64,000 nucleotides of DNA. Origin: Bacillota bacterium. GTDB lineage: Bacteria; Bacillota; Clostridia; Lachnospirales; Lachnospiraceae. Both the position numbers and the translations under genes were made by a program. The stretch lies in the NCBI GenBank assembly GCA_023395555.1, contig JAEWYQ010000054.1, forward strand, positions 29,403 through 93,402, in the 5' to 3' direction. Below the pieces are notes generated by a model, which searched no databases, was not told where the DNA came from, and saw only the letters and a program-made list of their open reading frames with translations. Shown here piece after piece: positions 62,439 to 64,000 of this stretch. Each line of letters begins with the position of its first letter. Position 1 is the stretch's first letter.

Positions 62439-63950
62439 ATGATGAGAGAATTTAAAGGAAACAGGAAAATAAAGAAAATAGGATTGTTATGTCTATTGCT
62501 TCTGTTATTCATGACAGCCGCGGCATGTAATAGACAGGAGAAAGAAGGGCCGGGAGGGCAGAATCAGCCTTCGGATCCCCCTTCATCAGAACCTACGGCG
62601 GCAGAACAGGAGCCTGCTGCAACCCGGAGTCCGGAGGTGACTTCAGGGCCTGCAGAGGGCGAGAAGCCGGATCCTGTTTTGACGCCGGCCTTGACCCAGA
62701 AGCCGGATCCCACGGTAACACCGGCCCTGACCCCGAAGCCTACCCTGACTCCGGCTCCGACAAAAAAGCCTGGAGTGACAGCGGCACCGACGCCGACAGA
62801 AAAGCCGGCGCCAACTGCAGAGCCGTCACCACTCCATGATTTCGTTCCCTCGGAGAAGGTGATTCACGCAGCGACAGCGCTCCGACAGGGGGATTATCTG
62901 TTCTATAAGACCGGAACCCAGACGCGGACGGTAATTACCGCAAGAAATTTGAAAACCTCGAAGGAGACGGAAATTATTACAATCCAGGGTAACAACTCGG
63001 ATATCACCCATGCTTATTTAGATACAGGTGAAATCTACCTGAAGGGAAGCAATCTGTACTACCATGCTGACGGTGACATCTACCGGGTTGGAGTGGATGG
63101 GAAGAACAACATCAGGCTTTTCAAAGGAAAGGCAACGATACTGGGAATCCATGATGAGGATGTGATCGCGCTGGACAGAAAGGCCAGGGAGGTAATTCGG
63201 ATTAACAGTAAAGCGGAGAAGAAGACACTGGTCAAGATAAAATCGATCGACAGCCTTGAGGCAGCCATGCTGAAGGATGGTATTTATTATATTAATAAAA
63301 GCTCCAATGCGGAACTGGATGGACAGGATATCATGGATCGGCTGTATTATATAGATTTTGACGGAAAGAATAAGATGGAAATCCATGCGGAGCAGGATAT
63401 TTATAACTTGAAATCCAACGGGAAAGAAATGTTCTTTGTGGCTGCCGGGGAGCAGGAAGCGATGCTGAAGAAGATAGAGAATCATATGGCTGTGACCCTT
63501 TACAGCATTACGAAGGAAGAGGCGGAAGACTGGGGCATCGGCTGGTTTGTCAGTGATCTGGTTATCCTTGGAGCGGATGCTTCCCGTGTATATTACGGCA
63601 TGGATGAAACAAAGATCTATTCCATCGGAACGGATGGGGAGGACCAGAGTCTGTTTTTAGACGCGGCTAAGATCGAGGGAATCAATCCGGCTGCTTATTT
63701 CAGCAGAGGAAGGCTAGCCGGAAATTATCTCAAGGTGGTCTTTGACTGCGATGAGGACCCGATTGAGACCTATCTGATTGATCTTCAGGATCAATCAGCC
63801 TTGAAATTCGAGGGAAGCTACTACCTTGCCAACGCGATTGATGCGGAAGGAGAATATATCTATTACTGCAAATCCTCGAAGCCGGATCCTTATGGAGAGC
63901 TTCAGGAAGAGTATAAGTATGGCAGGATGAAAATATCAGAACTGAAGTAA
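62439..63950 (+). CDS. Lipoprotein with Thr/Pro linker and DUF5050-like beta-propeller
   Basis: ATG 62439 (or 62442) after GGAGGAG gives 503 residues. Basic start and helix (IGLLCLLLLLFMTAAAC) with the lipobox at Cys about residue 30. A linker of about 110 residues is rich in Thr/Pro/Lys (PTLTPAPTKKP type repeats). The rest is a series of YxxDGDIYRVGVDGKNN-like blades as in DUF5050/TolB-like propellers. It would be displayed on the outer face of the membrane; substrate or partner unknown. Confidence 0.85.
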   Translation: MMREFKGNRKIKKIGLLCLLLLLFMTAAACNRQEKEGPGGQNQPSDPPSSEPTAAEQEPAATRSPEVTSGPAEGEKPDPVLTPALTQKPDPTVTPALTPKPTLTPAPTKKPGVTAAPTPTEKPAPTAEPSPLHDFVPSEKVIHAATALRQGDYLFYKTGTQTRTVITARNLKTSKETEIITIQGNNSDITHAYLDTGEIYLKGSNLYYHADGDIYRVGVDGKNNIRLFKGKATILGIHDEDVIALDRKAREVIRINSKAEKKTLVKIKSIDSLEAAMLKDGIYYINKSSNAELDGQDIMDRLYYIDFDGKNKMEIHAEQDIYNLKSNGKEMFFVAAGEQEAMLKKIENHMAVTLYSITKEEAEDWGIGWFVSDLVILGADASRVYYGMDETKIYSIGTDGEDQSLFLDAAKIEGINPAAYFSRGRLAGNYLKVVFDCDEDPIETYLIDLQDQSALKFEGSYYLANAIDAEGEYIYYCKSSKPDPYGELQEEYKYGRMKISELK

Positions 63951-64000
63951 AGGAAGAGAGAAAAGTGAAAAGAGAAAAGAGGTGTCAGGCACCCTGGGGG
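63951..64000 (+). other. Right edge, no gene seen
   Basis: Fifty bases after the lipoprotein stop are purine-rich and end in GGTGTCAGGCACC, a short G+C-rich inverted repeat that may be part of a terminator cut by the window edge. Confidence 0.3.

Noticed and set aside
1..64000. CRISPR arrays, tRNA or rRNA genes, prophage or transposase genes
   Set aside because: Looked for repeat-spacer periodicity, cloverleaf-like stretches and integrase/transposase motifs; none was seen by eye. A covariance-model scan was not possible.

Overview
The window looks like chromosome from an anaerobic, spore-forming Firmicute of the Lachnospiraceae/Clostridia type. The evidence is the sporulation genes spoIIAA-spoIIAB-sigF and spoVAC-spoVAD-spoVAE, the oxygen-sensitive class III ribonucleotide reductase (nrdD-nrdG), strong AGGAGG-type ribosome binding sites, and lineage-typical small families (DUF6514, DUF4250). 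No rRNA, tRNA, CRISPR array, prophage or transposase gene was seen.

Region 1 (about 1-24 kb) is an accessory carbohydrate locus. A YesM/YesN-type two-component system on the minus strand is split by a plus-strand oxidoreductase and AraC regulator. It is followed by an LplB/YtcP/LplA-type sugar ABC importer without its own ATPase. Then come GH95 alpha-L-fucosidase, L-fucose isomerase-like protein, cysteine desulfurase-like protein, an unknown 94-aa protein, GH29 alpha-L-fucosidase, GH42 beta-galactosidase and GH31 alpha-xylosidase/glucosidase. None of the glycosidases has a signal peptide, so digestion is probably intracellular after oligosaccharide import. Fucosidase, galactosidase and xylosidase together match the side chain of fucosylated xyloglucan; this is inference.

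Region 2 (24-33.4 kb) holds a Gld-like ABC export/assembly operon (ATPase, permease, GldG-like, DUF4340), a long SpoIID/LytB protein, a YihY/BrkB membrane protein, and an azlC-azlD pair in which both genes have lost their middles.

Region 3 (33.5-47.5 kb) is core chromosome: a small acidic protein and zinc-ribbon/TPR membrane protein, the spoIIA operon, spoVA genes behind a good forespore-type promoter, a class A penicillin-binding protein, DUF6514, YigZ, VanZ-like, DUF4250, RarA, a small membrane protein and a DNA-repair-type radical SAM protein.

Region 4 (47.5-52.6 kb) is a second small sugar locus: an AraC regulator divergent from a tightly coupled operon of a TIM-barrel isomerase, two Gfo/Idh/MocA dehydrogenases and an atypical FMN alpha-hydroxy-acid-oxidase-like enzyme. 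Two identical 9-bp direct repeats 21 bp apart sit against the operon's -35 region.

Region 5 (52.6-64 kb) contains SfsA (TTG start), a CPBP protease, nrdDG behind paired NrdR-like boxes, a zone of gene debris (frameshifted AraC gene, truncated lipoprotein), an L,D-transpeptidase, a 189-bp near-perfect palindrome flanked by a 6-bp direct repeat (MITE-like), a PadR/HAAS-DUF4097 operon and a lipoprotein with a Thr/Pro-rich linker.

The most interesting items are: the palindromic element at 59705-59893; an AGGAAC-N9-GTTCCT palindrome shared by the SpoIID-like and PBP1A genes; the FMN enzyme that lacks the substrate-binding arginines; the desulfurase plus 94-aa pair inside the fucose operon; and the parallel internal deletions of azlC and azlD.
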